A stretch of 21,924 nucleotides of DNA from Clostridiaceae bacterium UBA6085 (GCA_002428605.1 DIXH01000031.1:21264-43187); one strand, 5' to 3'. Counted from the first letter of the stretch, positions 1 through 8,018 are shown. Numbers and translations are program-made. Notes: generated from the sequence alone by a model not told the origin.

Positions 1-16
1 ACATAGAGGTGCACAA

Positions 17-988
17 TTGATCGATATCGAAAACATCAACAAAAGCTACGGTGACCTGACAGTCCTCGAGGACGTCTCGATGAGCATAGAAAAAGGCGAG
101 ATATTCGGGATAATAGGACACAGCGGTGCCGGCAAATCGACACTGCTAAGATGCATAAACGGCCTGGAGCCTATCGGTTCCGGGGACATACGGATCGATG
201 GCAGAAGCGTAAGGTCCATGCAGGGTGAGGAGATGAGGCAGCTCAGGAAAAAGCTGTCGATGATCTTCCAGAACTTCAACCTTCTGAACCTTAAGACTGC
301 ATACGAGAACGTGGCCCTTCCCATGGAAATATGGGGTTACGGGAAAGAGGAAACCAAAGCAAGGGTACTTGAGCTCCTTAGACTCGTAGGCCTTGAAAAC
401 AAGGCGAAGAACAAACCCAAGGCACTGTCCGGCGGAGAGAAGCAAAGGGTTGCCATAGCAAGGGCTCTTGCAATGGATCCCGAAGTGCTCCTTTGCGATG
501 AGGCTACTTCAGCCCTCGATCCCAAGACCACCAAGGAGATACTGCAGCTTCTCGACAAAATCAACAGGGAGCTCGGAATCACAATAGTTATCGTCACCCA
601 TCAGATGGAGGTAATCAAAGAAGTCTGCCACAGGGTGGCTCTCATGGAAAACGGCAGGGTACTTGCCCAGGGAGAGGTCGGCGAGCTGTTCCTGAAACCT
701 GGCAGCGAGCTCAAGACTCTTCTTGCAGAAGATGAATGGGACCATCTGCCTCCAGGGATCAACATAAGGATCGCCTTTACCAGGGAATATACCAACGAAA
801 GCGTAATTACGGAAATGGCAAGGGAGCTTGACACTAACTTCTCCATCGTATGGGGAAAGCTTGAAAAATTCAGGAGCGATGTTCTTGGTAACCTTGTGCT
901 TAACATCGAACCCAAAGACAAAAACAGGATAATCGAGTACCTCGAGAAAAGGGGACTTTCCTGGGAGGTGCTGACAGATGAGCTTTGA
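17..988 (+). CDS. metN: Methionine ABC transporter ATP-binding protein MetN
   Basis: ATPase of a methionine importer, working at the inner face of the membrane with MetI and MetQ. The 323-residue protein shows Walker A (GHSGAGKST, residues 34-42), Q-loop Gln85, the LSGGE signature (137-141), Walker B ending in Asp161-Glu162, the SALD D-loop (165-168) and H-loop His195. The C-terminal ~75 residues fit the NIL/ACT-like regulatory domain that binds methionine in MetN proteins, which separates it from other amino-acid ABC ATPases. The start is TTG at 17, with AGAGGTG at 5-11 as ribosome binding site. Its end overlaps metI by 11 bases. Only 16 bases upstream are visible, so a SAM or T-box riboswitch in front of the operon cannot be judged. 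Length and domain order are normal for the family. Confidence 0.95.
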   Translation: MIDIENINKSYGDLTVLEDVSMSIEKGEIFGIIGHSGAGKSTLLRCINGLEPIGSGDIRIDGRSVRSMQGEEMRQLRKKLSMIFQNFNLLNLKTAYENVALPMEIWGYGKEETKARVLELLRLVGLENKAKNKPKALSGGEKQRVAIARALAMDPEVLLCDEATSALDPKTTKEILQLLDKINRELGITIVIVTHQMEVIKEVCHRVALMENGRVLAQGEVGELFLKPGSELKTLLAEDEWDHLPPGINIRIAFTREYTNESVITEMARELDTNFSIVWGKLEKFRSDVLGNLVLNIEPKDKNRIIEYLEKRGLSWEVLTDEL

Positions 989-1619
989 TCTTATATTTAA
1001 GGCTTTTCAAGAATCCATATATATGATACTTGTGGCTTCCGCGCTTTCCGTATCTTTCGGATTCCTGCTGGCCGTAGTGCTGGTATATACCAATCCGAAA
1101 GGACTGAAGCCGAATCCTGCGGTATACAAGGTACTGGACTTCATAATAAACATGTTCAGGAGCTTCCCGTTCCTGATACTCATGATTATGCTGTTTCCGC
1201 TGGCCAGGCTTCTTGTAGGTAAGACCATAGGAACCACTGCAGCAATAGTTCCGCTGTTCATTGGAGCGATACCTTTCGCTGCAAGGGTAATAGAGAATGC
1301 GTTCTATTCGGTGGATTACGGAATAATCGAGGCCGCCAAGTCACTTGGCGCAAACAACAGGCAGATCATCCTGAAAGTCATGCTTCCGGAGGCAATGCCC
1401 AACATCGTGGCAGGTATTACAAATACTGTCATAAGCATAGTTGGATATTCAGCAATGGCCGGATCCATAGGCGGCGGCGGACTGGGAGACATAGCAATAA
1501 GGTACGGATACCACAGGTACCAGATGGATGTCCTTTATGTCACAGTAATCATACTCTTCCTGCTTGTACAGCTGTTCCAGACTATAGGCAACCTTGTTTA
1601 CAGAAGACTCGTCAGATGA
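978..1619 (+). CDS. metI: Methionine ABC transporter permease MetI
   Basis: Membrane subunit of the methionine importer. The 213-residue protein is hydrophobic with about five membrane helices and carries the permease EAA loop (residues 118-137: EAAKSLGAN, then the conserved Leu-Pro at 136-137), which docks on the ATPase. The segment GYSAMAGSIGGGGLGDIAIRYGY is typical of MetI. The ATG at 978 lies inside the end of metN, and GGGAGGTG at 963-970 is the ribosome binding site, so the two genes are translationally coupled. Length is normal for the family (about 215-220 residues). Confidence 0.94.
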   Translation: MSFDLIFKAFQESIYMILVASALSVSFGFLLAVVLVYTNPKGLKPNPAVYKVLDFIINMFRSFPFLILMIMLFPLARLLVGKTIGTTAAIVPLFIGAIPFAARVIENAFYSVDYGIIEAAKSLGANNRQIILKVMLPEAMPNIVAGITNTVISIVGYSAMAGSIGGGGLGDIAIRYGYHRYQMDVLYVTVIILFLLVQLFQTIGNLVYRRLVR

Positions 1620-1644
1620 CGCGTGAAAATTAGCTTCATATAAT
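1616..1644 (+). promoter_or_regulatory. Possible internal promoter for metQ
   Basis: TATAAT at 1639-1644 is preceded at 17 bp by ATGACG (1616-1621, four of six matches to TTGACA). It lies at the end of metI, about 30 bases before metQ. An extra promoter here would fit the usual need for more binding protein than membrane subunits. The call rests on sequence match only. Confidence 0.4.
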
Positions 1645-1672
1645 ATACAAATAAAAAACGGAGGGATTCAAC

Positions 1673-2509
1673 ATGAAATCAAAAAAACTAATTGCACTCG
1701 GACTTACTCTCGCCCTTTCAGTAGCTGCCGCAGCATGCGGAAGCACGACTCCTTCACCAACAACGGCACCAACTGCTGCTCCTACAAAGGTAGAGCTTAA
1801 GACGCTCAAGGTAGGCGCAACTCCGGTTCCACATGCTGAAATACTCGAAGTAGTCAAGCCTCTTCTTGAGGCAAAGGGCTACAAGCTTGAGATAGTTGAG
1901 TTCACTGACTATGTGACCCCGAACAAGGCACTGTCAAGCAAGGAGCTTGATGCGAACTTCTTCCAGCATGTTCCTTATCTTGATGAGATGAACACAAAGG
2001 AGAACCTGAAGCTCACATATACAGTAAAGGTACATGTTGAGCCGATAGCATTCTACTCTGAGACTCTCAAGGACATCAAGGAACTCAAGGATGGAGCTAC
2101 CATAGCAATACCTAATGACCCAACAAACGGAGCAAGGGCACTCATACTCCTTGCAGCAAACGGACTCATAAAGGTCAAGGACGGCCTTCTCATAACTGCC
2201 ATGGACATAACAGAGAACCCGAAGAACCTCAAGTTCGAAGAGCTTGAAGCGGCAGCCATTGCCAGAGCTCTTCAGGATGTTGACGGTGCTGTCATCAACA
2301 CCAACTACGCGCTTGAAGCAGGACTCAATCCTGTAGCAGACGCCCTGATCATCGAAGACCAGGAATCACCATATGCAAACATTCTTGCAGTAAGGGAAGA
2401 CAACAAGGACGATGCAGGTATCAAGGCACTTGGTGAAGCTCTCAATTCTCCAGAGGTTAAGGCATTCATCGAATCAGAGTACAAGGGAGCGATAGTTCCG
2501 GCGTTCTAA
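1673..2509 (+). CDS. metQ: Methionine-binding lipoprotein MetQ (NLPA family)
   Basis: Extracellular lipid-anchored substrate-binding protein of the methionine importer. The N-terminus is a lipoprotein signal: Lys-rich start, hydrophobic stretch 6-18, and a lipobox ending in Cys22 (AAAC). A Thr/Pro/Ala-rich linker follows at about 24-41. The mature part begins with LKVGATPVPHAEIL and continues with VEFTDYVTPNKAL and a central Asn-rich ligand pocket (IAIPNDPTNGARAL), all typical of the NLPA family. GGAGGG at 1660-1665 sits 7 bases before the ATG. It is the third gene of metNIQ and is followed by a strong terminator. L- versus D-methionine preference, or other ligands of the NLPA family, cannot be told from sequence. 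Confidence 0.93.
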   Translation: MKSKKLIALGLTLALSVAAAACGSTTPSPTTAPTAAPTKVELKTLKVGATPVPHAEILEVVKPLLEAKGYKLEIVEFTDYVTPNKALSSKELDANFFQHVPYLDEMNTKENLKLTYTVKVHVEPIAFYSETLKDIKELKDGATIAIPNDPTNGARALILLAANGLIKVKDGLLITAMDITENPKNLKFEELEAAAIARALQDVDGAVINTNYALEAGLNPVADALIIEDQESPYANILAVREDNKDDAGIKALGEALNSPEVKAFIESEYKGAIVPAF

Positions 2510-2557
2510 TATTTATTCAGTTGTTACCTGTTTGTGAACAATAAAATAAATTTATGT

Positions 2558-2600
2558 TTTAAAGGGAAGCGTTGATTACCAACGCTTCCCTTTAAATTTC
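2558..2600 (+). terminator. Terminator after metNIQ
   Basis: A 17-bp perfect stem (2558-2574 with 2580-2596), core AAGGGAAGCGTTG, has a five-base loop ATTAC. The T-tract is weak (TTTAAATTT); A/T-rich flanks on both sides would let it act in both directions. It separates metNIQ from the Rnf operon. Confidence 0.85.
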
Positions 2601-2624
2601 AGCTTGTTAAAACATTTACAATTA

Positions 2625-2653
2625 TTGAGAATCTTTGAATACGGTGCTATACT
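2625..2653 (+). promoter_or_regulatory. Promoter of the Rnf operon
   Basis: TTGAGA (2625-2630), a 17-bp spacer and TATACT (2648-2653), with the extended -10 element TG at 2645-2646. Predicted start of transcription is near 2660, giving a leader of about 40 bases that ends in GGGAGGA (2689-2695) before the rnfC ATG. No riboswitch or attenuator is visible in the leader. Confidence 0.7.
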
Positions 2654-2700
2654 GAATAAGGTATTTGTTATATTTTAGATAATTTTTTGGGAGGATTCAT

Positions 2701-3963
2701 ATGAAATTATTCTCTATTTCAAAATCAGTACATGTACCAAAGTTCAAGCCAACTGAGAGATTCAGTGGAATAACGGTCATGGATGCAGGGAAGACCCTGT
2801 ACTATTCGCTTTCACAGCAGCACAATCTCGTTTGCGAGCCTGCAGTGAAGAGAGGCGACAGAGTGCTTGTAAACCAGGTAATCGGTGTCAGCTCGAACAA
2901 GAGCGTGGTACCGGTTTACTGCGGCGTATCGGGCACTGTCAAGCAGATCGTACAGAAGTACGACCTCTCCGGTGACAAGGTCAATATGATCGTCGTGGAG
3001 AATGACGGACTCTACGAGACCATGGAAAGAAAGGCTTTGAACTATGGAGCAATGTCCCTCGATGAAATCAAGGATGCCGTCAAGGACCTTGGAGTAATCG
3101 AAACACAGAACCTTTCAAACCGGAAGCGCGGATTGCACCTGTCATTCAGGAGCAACCCCAAGCATATACTGCTTAACGCATCCGAAAGCGGCCTTTATGG
3201 CGTGCTTGGCGAAGCCCTCTACACTTCTGTAAAGGATGATTTCATACTTGGAATCAACATCCTCAAGGACATCTACAAGACTGCAGAGATATCGCTTCTC
3301 ATAACAAGCGATGCTGAATCGCTTGCAGGATTCACTGATGCCGTTGCAGGAACAGGTGTAAAGGTCGTGGCAAAGGTACCTACACAGTTCTATCATGACA
3401 TGAACCTGGCTTCAAGGGATGTATATGGCGACTTCGCCATGAAGGACACAATGGTCATTGATGCCTTCATGCTTCCTTCTGTTGCAAGGGGACTTGCAAG
3501 GGGAGAATTGTCCCATACAGACCTTGTCATGGTATCAGGAGAAGCGGCAGGCAAGAAGGGAATGTACAGGGTACCGCATGGTACGCCTATATCAGAGATC
3601 ATGGCAGCTGCAGACGTTAAGGATCCGTTCAGGATCGTGGCCGGATCAATACTTGCAGGGAATGCCGTATTCTCTACAGAAGCTCCTGTCAACAGGGGAA
3701 TCAAGGAACTGCTTTTCCTATCCGAAGCTGAGGTTTCAGAAGAAGAGGAAGTCAACTGCATCAGGTGCGGAAGATGCGCGGACGTATGTCCGGTAGGGCT
3801 CAAGCCTTATGAACTGAACGCATTGGCGATAGTAAGGGACTTTGATTCATTCTTCGCAGAAAGAGGCGGAATGTGCGTTGAGTGCGGACTTTGCTCGTAC
3901 ATCTGCCCGTCAAAGAGACATCTTACACAGTCATTCAAGACTGCTAAGAAAGTCAAGAGATAG
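2701..3963 (+). CDS. rnfC: RnfC-like subunit with degenerate NADH/FMN site
   Basis: First gene of the Rnf operon. In canonical Rnf, cytosolic RnfC passes electrons through two [4Fe-4S] clusters and FMN to NAD+. Seen here: an N-terminal RnfC-type region (HVPKFKPTER, then LSQQHN, residues 37-42) with a barrel-sandwich segment to about 85, and at the C-terminus two full cluster motifs, Cys353-356-359-363 (CIRCGRCADVCP) and Cys392-395-398-402 (CVECGLCSYICP). The middle is odd. The expected glycine-rich GxGGAxFPT motif is absent: the aligned stretch 131-150 has no glycine cluster. The following NxAECEPY block reads NASESGLYG (159-167). The KYPQGGEK and GGPMMG blocks of the family are also not recognisable. 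At 420 residues it is slightly short. It is RnfC by fold and context, but NADH oxidoreductase activity should not be assumed. Confidence 0.85.
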   Translation: MKLFSISKSVHVPKFKPTERFSGITVMDAGKTLYYSLSQQHNLVCEPAVKRGDRVLVNQVIGVSSNKSVVPVYCGVSGTVKQIVQKYDLSGDKVNMIVVENDGLYETMERKALNYGAMSLDEIKDAVKDLGVIETQNLSNRKRGLHLSFRSNPKHILLNASESGLYGVLGEALYTSVKDDFILGINILKDIYKTAEISLLITSDAESLAGFTDAVAGTGVKVVAKVPTQFYHDMNLASRDVYGDFAMKDTMVIDAFMLPSVARGLARGELSHTDLVMVSGEAAGKKGMYRVPHGTPISEIMAAADVKDPFRIVAGSILAGNAVFSTEAPVNRGIKELLFLSEAEVSEEEEVNCIRCGRCADVCPVGLKPYELNALAIVRDFDSFFAERGGMCVECGLCSYICPSKRHLTQSFKTAKKVKR

Positions 3964-3975
3964 GAGAGGGGAAAC

Positions 3976-4848
3976 ATGGAAAACAGAATTCTAACAGTAG
4001 CATCATCACCTCATATCAAATCCTCTCTGAGGGTAAGCACGATCATGAGAGATGTGCTTATAGCTCTTTTGCTCCCTGCAGTGGCAGGAGTATACTTCAA
4101 TGGAATAGAAGGACTTTACCTGATAGCTGCAACAGTAGCTTCAGCAGTAGTCTCTGAGCTCGTATTTTCAAAGATAATGAGAAGGCCTCATACCTTAGGT
4201 GACCTGTCAGCGATCGTTACCGGTCTGGTCACTGCACTGGTCCTTCCACTGGCTACACCGCTTTGGGTGGCTGGAATATCTTCTCTTTTTGCAATAATCG
4301 TTGTAAAGTGCCTTTTCGGAGGACTTGGACAGAACTTCATGAATCCTGCAGTCACAGGAAAGATATTCGTAGCCACTGCATATGGCAGACTTATGACTAC
4401 AGTTCCGTTCGCTTCAGACGATGCGATGACAAGGCTCATTGGCCAGGCAGGAGGAAACCTCGGTGAGGCTTCGGTAATTGCCATAATCATAGGAGGTATC
4501 TACCTCATCGTAAGAGGTGTTATACGTGCCAGGATCCCAGTGACAATCATCGTCATAAGCTTATTGTATTCTGCAATTGTACTCGGTGATGTGACAGTTC
4601 TCGGACTGAACGGAAGCGTATATCTTGCAGCGTTCTTCCTTGCAACTGATTACGCGAGTTCAGCGACTACTAATGAAGGCAAGCTGGTATTTGCTGCAGT
4701 GGTAGGACTTCTGGGCAGCCTTTTCATAGGCAAATCAGGAAACGCCGAAGGCATATATTATGCAGTAATACTGGGCAATATCTTTGCACCTTTCATTGAC
4801 ACCTTCTTCAAGGGAAAAGTTGACACCAAAAAGGAGGCAAACGCATAA
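3976..4848 (+). CDS. rnfD: RnfD subunit lacking a canonical flavinylation motif
   Basis: Membrane subunit of the Rnf complex, 290 residues with about eight to ten helices. Family blocks are present: GDLSAIVTGLVTALVLP (75-91), FGGLGQNFMNPAVTGK (114-129), GNLGEASVIAIIIGGIYLIVR (160-180) and the C-terminal ATDYASSATT...GKLVFA. Canonical RnfD carries covalent FMN on the Thr of an SGATxL-type motif in the outer loop after the MTTxP block. Here that loop is very short (TTVPFASDDAMTRLIGQAGG, 141-160) and the nearest match is DAMTRL with Thr152, which lacks the Gly-Ala before the Thr. The protein is shorter than usual (about 310-350), consistent with this loop being trimmed. Its TAA stop overlaps the rnfG ATG by one base. 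Confidence 0.88.
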   Translation: MENRILTVASSPHIKSSLRVSTIMRDVLIALLLPAVAGVYFNGIEGLYLIAATVASAVVSELVFSKIMRRPHTLGDLSAIVTGLVTALVLPLATPLWVAGISSLFAIIVVKCLFGGLGQNFMNPAVTGKIFVATAYGRLMTTVPFASDDAMTRLIGQAGGNLGEASVIAIIIGGIYLIVRGVIRARIPVTIIVISLLYSAIVLGDVTVLGLNGSVYLAAFFLATDYASSATTNEGKLVFAAVVGLLGSLFIGKSGNAEGIYYAVILGNIFAPFIDTFFKGKVDTKKEANA

Positions 4849-5855
4849 TGGACAAGGTCAAATCAAGTAACAAGGATTTTATGGAATGGCTTAAGCTTGG
4901 ATTGGTCCTGGTAGTCATTACAGCTGTTGTTGCCGTAATAATGGCGTATATAAACACCTCGACCAAGGACATCATAGCAAAGAACAACATGATCAAGCAG
5001 GAAGACCTCGAATATGTCATGGCTGGAGCAGATGATGTTGCAGCATATGGCGGAACCATGCCTGGTGAGGATTCAAGCATTAAGGAGATCTACGAAGCCA
5101 AGGCAGGCGGAAGCGTGATGGGCTACGTATACAAGGTATCAGTCCAGGGTTATAAGGACATGGTTGATGTTCTTGTAGGCATAAAGGCTGATGGAAACAT
5201 CGGTGCAGCAAAAGTAACAAAGCTTGCTGAGACACCTGGCCTTGGTGCTTTGGTCCAGGAACCAAAGTACATCGACCAGTATTCCGGAAAACCAATAGCT
5301 GAAAGCTTCAAGGTTGTAAAGGCGGCGCCTGCAAATCCAAATGAGATCGAATCAGTTTCAGGTGCGACGATTTCATCGAATGCTGTAGCTACAGCAGTCA
5401 ACGATGCCGTAAACCACTATAAGACAGAGATCAAGGGTGAGGCTGTGGTTGAAGAGCCTAAGTCAGAACCTACGATCGAGAATATGCTTCTTGATGGCGA
5501 TGCCATGGAAGAAGTGGCCGGAGACCTTAAGGCAATGAAAGTAACCAAGGCCGGAGCTGTTACAGGCTATATAGTCTATGGTGAAGGTAAGGGTTTCTAC
5601 GATACACCGATCATCGTAGCTGTAGGTTTAGACCTGGCGACAAAGAAGATCACAAACATCATGGTAACCGAACAGAACGAGACACAGGGTCTTGGAACTG
5701 CAATCACAGATGTTGAATTCAGTGAGATGTTCCAGGGCAAGGATGCGCAGGCTCAAAAGATTGAAGTCTATTCAGGCGCGTCAGTGAGCTCCGAAGGTGC
5801 CATAAAGGCAATAAACGCCGCTATAACATACTTCAACGATGTTCTGGCGAAGTAG
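4848..5855 (+). CDS. rnfG: RnfG subunit with two tandem FMN-binding domains
   Basis: Single-helix subunit (membrane segment about 15-34) with the rest outside the cytoplasm. Canonical RnfG is about 190-210 residues with one FMN_bind domain, covalently flavinylated by ApbE on the Thr of SGAT. This protein has 335 residues and two copies. Copy 1 (about 88-192) has ETPGLGA (128-134) and SGATIS (171-176, Thr174). Copy 2 (about 235-332) has ETQGLGT (278-284) and SGASVS (309-314, Ser312). An acidic/Pro linker (about 197-210) joins them. Copy 2 uses Ser in place of Thr, which may still accept flavin, but this is not certain. AAGGAGG at 4831-4837 is the ribosome binding site. No ApbE gene lies in the window. 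Confidence 0.9.
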   Translation: MDKVKSSNKDFMEWLKLGLVLVVITAVVAVIMAYINTSTKDIIAKNNMIKQEDLEYVMAGADDVAAYGGTMPGEDSSIKEIYEAKAGGSVMGYVYKVSVQGYKDMVDVLVGIKADGNIGAAKVTKLAETPGLGALVQEPKYIDQYSGKPIAESFKVVKAAPANPNEIESVSGATISSNAVATAVNDAVNHYKTEIKGEAVVEEPKSEPTIENMLLDGDAMEEVAGDLKAMKVTKAGAVTGYIVYGEGKGFYDTPIIVAVGLDLATKKITNIMVTEQNETQGLGTAITDVEFSEMFQGKDAQAQKIEVYSGASVSSEGAIKAINAAITYFNDVLAK

Positions 5856-5864
5856 GGGGTTGAC

Positions 5865-6551
5865 ATGGGAAAATATTTTGAAAGAATAACAAACGGACTA
5901 TTCAAAGAAAACACCATATTTGTACAGCTTATAGCCATGTGTCCGCTGCTGGCGGTTTCAACAAGCCTTATGAATGCCATTGGTATGGGAGTGGCTGCAA
6001 CTGCAGTCCTCATATTCTCAAACCTGTTCATATCGCTGCTAAGGAACTTCATTCCTGACAAGGTCAGGATACCTGCCTTCATAGTTGTCATTGCTGGATT
6101 CGTCTCAGCGGTTGACATGCTTATGGCAGCATATACTGTTGACCTGTACAATGCACTCGGAATCTTCATTCCGCTTATCGTTGTAAACTGTGTAATACTT
6201 GGAAGAGCTGAAGCATATGCCAGCAAAAATGGACCACTGCTGTCAGTATTTGACGGAATTGGTATGGGCCTTGGTTTCACTCTTGCTTTGTCAGCACTGG
6301 GTGCTACAAGGGAAATCCTGGGAGCTGGAACTATTCTGGGAATCAAAGTGACTCCAGACTTCTTCGAGCCTGCCAATGTATTCATACTCCCTCCGGGAGC
6401 ATTCCTGGTCCTTGGTATGATGATGGCATTCCTGAACAGCCGGAAGATCAAGAAGGGCGAAGCAGCTCTCAAACTTCATGATGATGCACTGCTTCTGGCG
6501 ATGGTCGGAGCAGATGCAAAGCCTAATTTGACATCTGAGGAGGAGAACTAG
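5865..6551 (+). CDS. rnfE: RnfE, membrane subunit of the Rnf complex
   Basis: Six-helix membrane subunit that, together with its paralogue RnfA, forms the ion-conducting core and is known to hold an intramembrane [2Fe-2S] cluster between the two proteins. In this 228-residue protein the family blocks are intact: FKENTIFVQLIAMCPLLAVS with Cys26, and IPLIVVNCVILGRAEAYAS with Cys109. These are the expected cluster Cys positions. The C-terminal tail after about 200 is charged and cytosolic. It starts 9 bases after the rnfG stop, with the G-rich AGTAGGGGGT in front. Nothing unusual was seen in contrast to rnfC, rnfD and rnfG. Confidence 0.94.
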   Translation: MGKYFERITNGLFKENTIFVQLIAMCPLLAVSTSLMNAIGMGVAATAVLIFSNLFISLLRNFIPDKVRIPAFIVVIAGFVSAVDMLMAAYTVDLYNALGIFIPLIVVNCVILGRAEAYASKNGPLLSVFDGIGMGLGFTLALSALGATREILGAGTILGIKVTPDFFEPANVFILPPGAFLVLGMMMAFLNSRKIKKGEAALKLHDDALLLAMVGADAKPNLTSEEEN

Positions 6552-6552
6552 A

Positions 6553-7131
6553 ATGGGAGAACTGTTTATAATATTTATTAATGCGGCTCTTATAAACAAC
6601 TTCGTGCTTTCAAAGTTCCTTGGTATATGTTCTTTCCTTGGAGTTTCCAAGAAGAGGGATGCAGCCATAGGAATGGGCCTGGCGGTAACGTTCGTCATGG
6701 CTATGGCATCTGCCGGAGCATGGCTCATCGATACATTCCTTCTCAATCCGTTTGAGCTAGGATACCTTAGAAGCATAGCGTTCATACTGGTTATCGCTGC
6801 GCTCGTTCAGTTCGTTGAGATGGTAATAAAGAAAATAAGCCCCGGGCTATACAAGGCCCTTGGAATATACCTGCCTCTTATCACCACAAACTGTGCCGTT
6901 CTCGGTGTGGCCCTGCTAAACACTCAGGAGTCATACACCTTCATAGGCAGCATAGTTAATGGAGTGGGAGCTGCTGCAGGCTACTTCCTCGCAATCGTCC
7001 TTATGGCATCCATAAGGGAGAGACTTGAAAAAGTCAGCTCTATACCTGTTGCATTCAAGGGACTGCCTTTGACTTTGGTCATTGCCAGCCTGATGTCGCT
7101 TGGGTTCCTGGGATTCCAGGGACTGATATAG
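6553..7131 (+). CDS. rnfA: RnfA, membrane subunit of the Rnf complex
   Basis: Partner of RnfE with inverted topology in the membrane core. The 192-residue protein has six predicted helices and the family blocks NNFVLSKFLGICSFLGVSKK (Cys26) and ALGIYLPLITTNCAVLGVAL (Cys114), so all four Cys needed for the shared RnfA/RnfE [2Fe-2S] cluster are present. GAGGAGGAG before 6546 serves as ribosome binding site and overlaps the end of rnfE; the gap between the genes is one base. Its TAG stop overlaps the rnfB ribosome binding site (GGAGGGG, 7131-7137). Confidence 0.95.
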   Translation: MGELFIIFINAALINNFVLSKFLGICSFLGVSKKRDAAIGMGLAVTFVMAMASAGAWLIDTFLLNPFELGYLRSIAFILVIAALVQFVEMVIKKISPGLYKALGIYLPLITTNCAVLGVALLNTQESYTFIGSIVNGVGAAAGYFLAIVLMASIRERLEKVSSIPVAFKGLPLTLVIASLMSLGFLGFQGLI

Positions 7132-7143
7132 GAGGGGATTGGA

Positions 7144-7977
7144 ATGAAGGAAGTATTGACAGCCGTAGCGGTGCTATCATCGCTGGGTCTGGTATTCGGT
7201 GTTCTTCTTGGTTTCGCCTCCAAGGTATTTGAAGTCAAACAGAATCCACTCGTTGGCGACGTCCTGATGGTACTCCCAGGTGTAAACTGCGGCGGATGCG
7301 GATACGCAGGATGCGAACAGTATGCAATCGCTGTAGCGGACAACGGAGAGGTTCCTACTCTCTGTTCAGTCGGCGGATCACCAGTGGCTCTTAAGATCGG
7401 AGATATCATGGGAGTCAAGGTCTCAGCAAGTGAAAAGATGGTTGCATATGTCAAGTGCAACGGAGACTGTGACAAAGCAAAGCAGAAGTATGAGTACCAT
7501 GGAATCATGGATTGTACTAGTGCAGCCGCACTCCCGGGAGGCGGAGCGAAATCATGCTCTTACGGATGCCTCGGTCTTGGAACCTGTGTAAAGGCATGCG
7601 AATTCGATGCTATCAGGATAATAGATGGTATCGCGATAATCGATGAATCAAAATGCACCAACTGTGGCGCCTGCATGAAGGTCTGCCCTAAGAACCTTAT
7701 AGAATCAGTCCCTGATAACTCAAGGGTAAGGGTTGCCTGCAACTCTAACGATTCTGCCAAGGATACCATGGGAAGCTGCAAGGTTGGCTGCATAGCCTGC
7801 AAGAAATGCGAGAAGGCCTGTGAATTCGATGCTGTGCATGTGAATGACAACCTCTCGAAGATCGACTACGCAAAGTGCACACAGTGCAAGGCTTGCGTAA
7901 AGGCTTGTCCGACAGCTTCGATTGAAGACATATTCGAGATCAAGAAGGTAGACAAGAAATCAAAGGCAACAGCATAA
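7144..7977 (+). CDS. rnfB: RnfB, ferredoxin-side iron-sulfur subunit
   Basis: Takes electrons from reduced ferredoxin in canonical Rnf. The 277-residue protein has an N-terminal membrane anchor (about 5-24) and the RnfB cluster motif NCGGCGYAGC with Cys49-52-57 plus Cys74. Then come Cys105/109 and several ferredoxin-like motifs: Cys138-142-148-152, Cys171-174-177-181, Cys216-219-222-226 (with Cys212) and Cys245-248-251-255. This multi-cluster form is usual for clostridial RnfB. The tail is Lys-rich. It is the last gene of the operon and is followed directly by a terminator. The ferredoxin side therefore looks normal even though RnfC does not. Confidence 0.95.
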   Translation: MKEVLTAVAVLSSLGLVFGVLLGFASKVFEVKQNPLVGDVLMVLPGVNCGGCGYAGCEQYAIAVADNGEVPTLCSVGGSPVALKIGDIMGVKVSASEKMVAYVKCNGDCDKAKQKYEYHGIMDCTSAAALPGGGAKSCSYGCLGLGTCVKACEFDAIRIIDGIAIIDESKCTNCGACMKVCPKNLIESVPDNSRVRVACNSNDSAKDTMGSCKVGCIACKKCEKACEFDAVHVNDNLSKIDYAKCTQCKACVKACPTASIEDIFEIKKVDKKSKATA

Positions 7978-7983
7978 AGAAAT

Positions 7984-8018
7984 CAGGAGGACATGGATAT
8001 GTCCTCCTGTCTTTTTAG
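7984..8018 (+). terminator. Terminator of the Rnf operon
   Basis: An 11-bp perfect stem, CAGGAGGACAT (7984-7994) with ATGTCCTCCTG (7999-8009), loop GGAT, followed by TCTTTTT. It begins six bases after the rnfB stop. Confidence 0.92.

Noticed and set aside
5768..6472. 234-codon open frame on the - strand opposite rnfE
   Set aside because: It lies fully antisense to rnfE, whose family motifs are clear, and its composition (Met/Ser/Ile-rich) is that of a shadow frame.
7144..7977. rnfB as an abnormal gene because of its many cysteines
   Set aside because: Multi-cluster RnfB proteins are usual in Clostridia; motif spacing here is regular.
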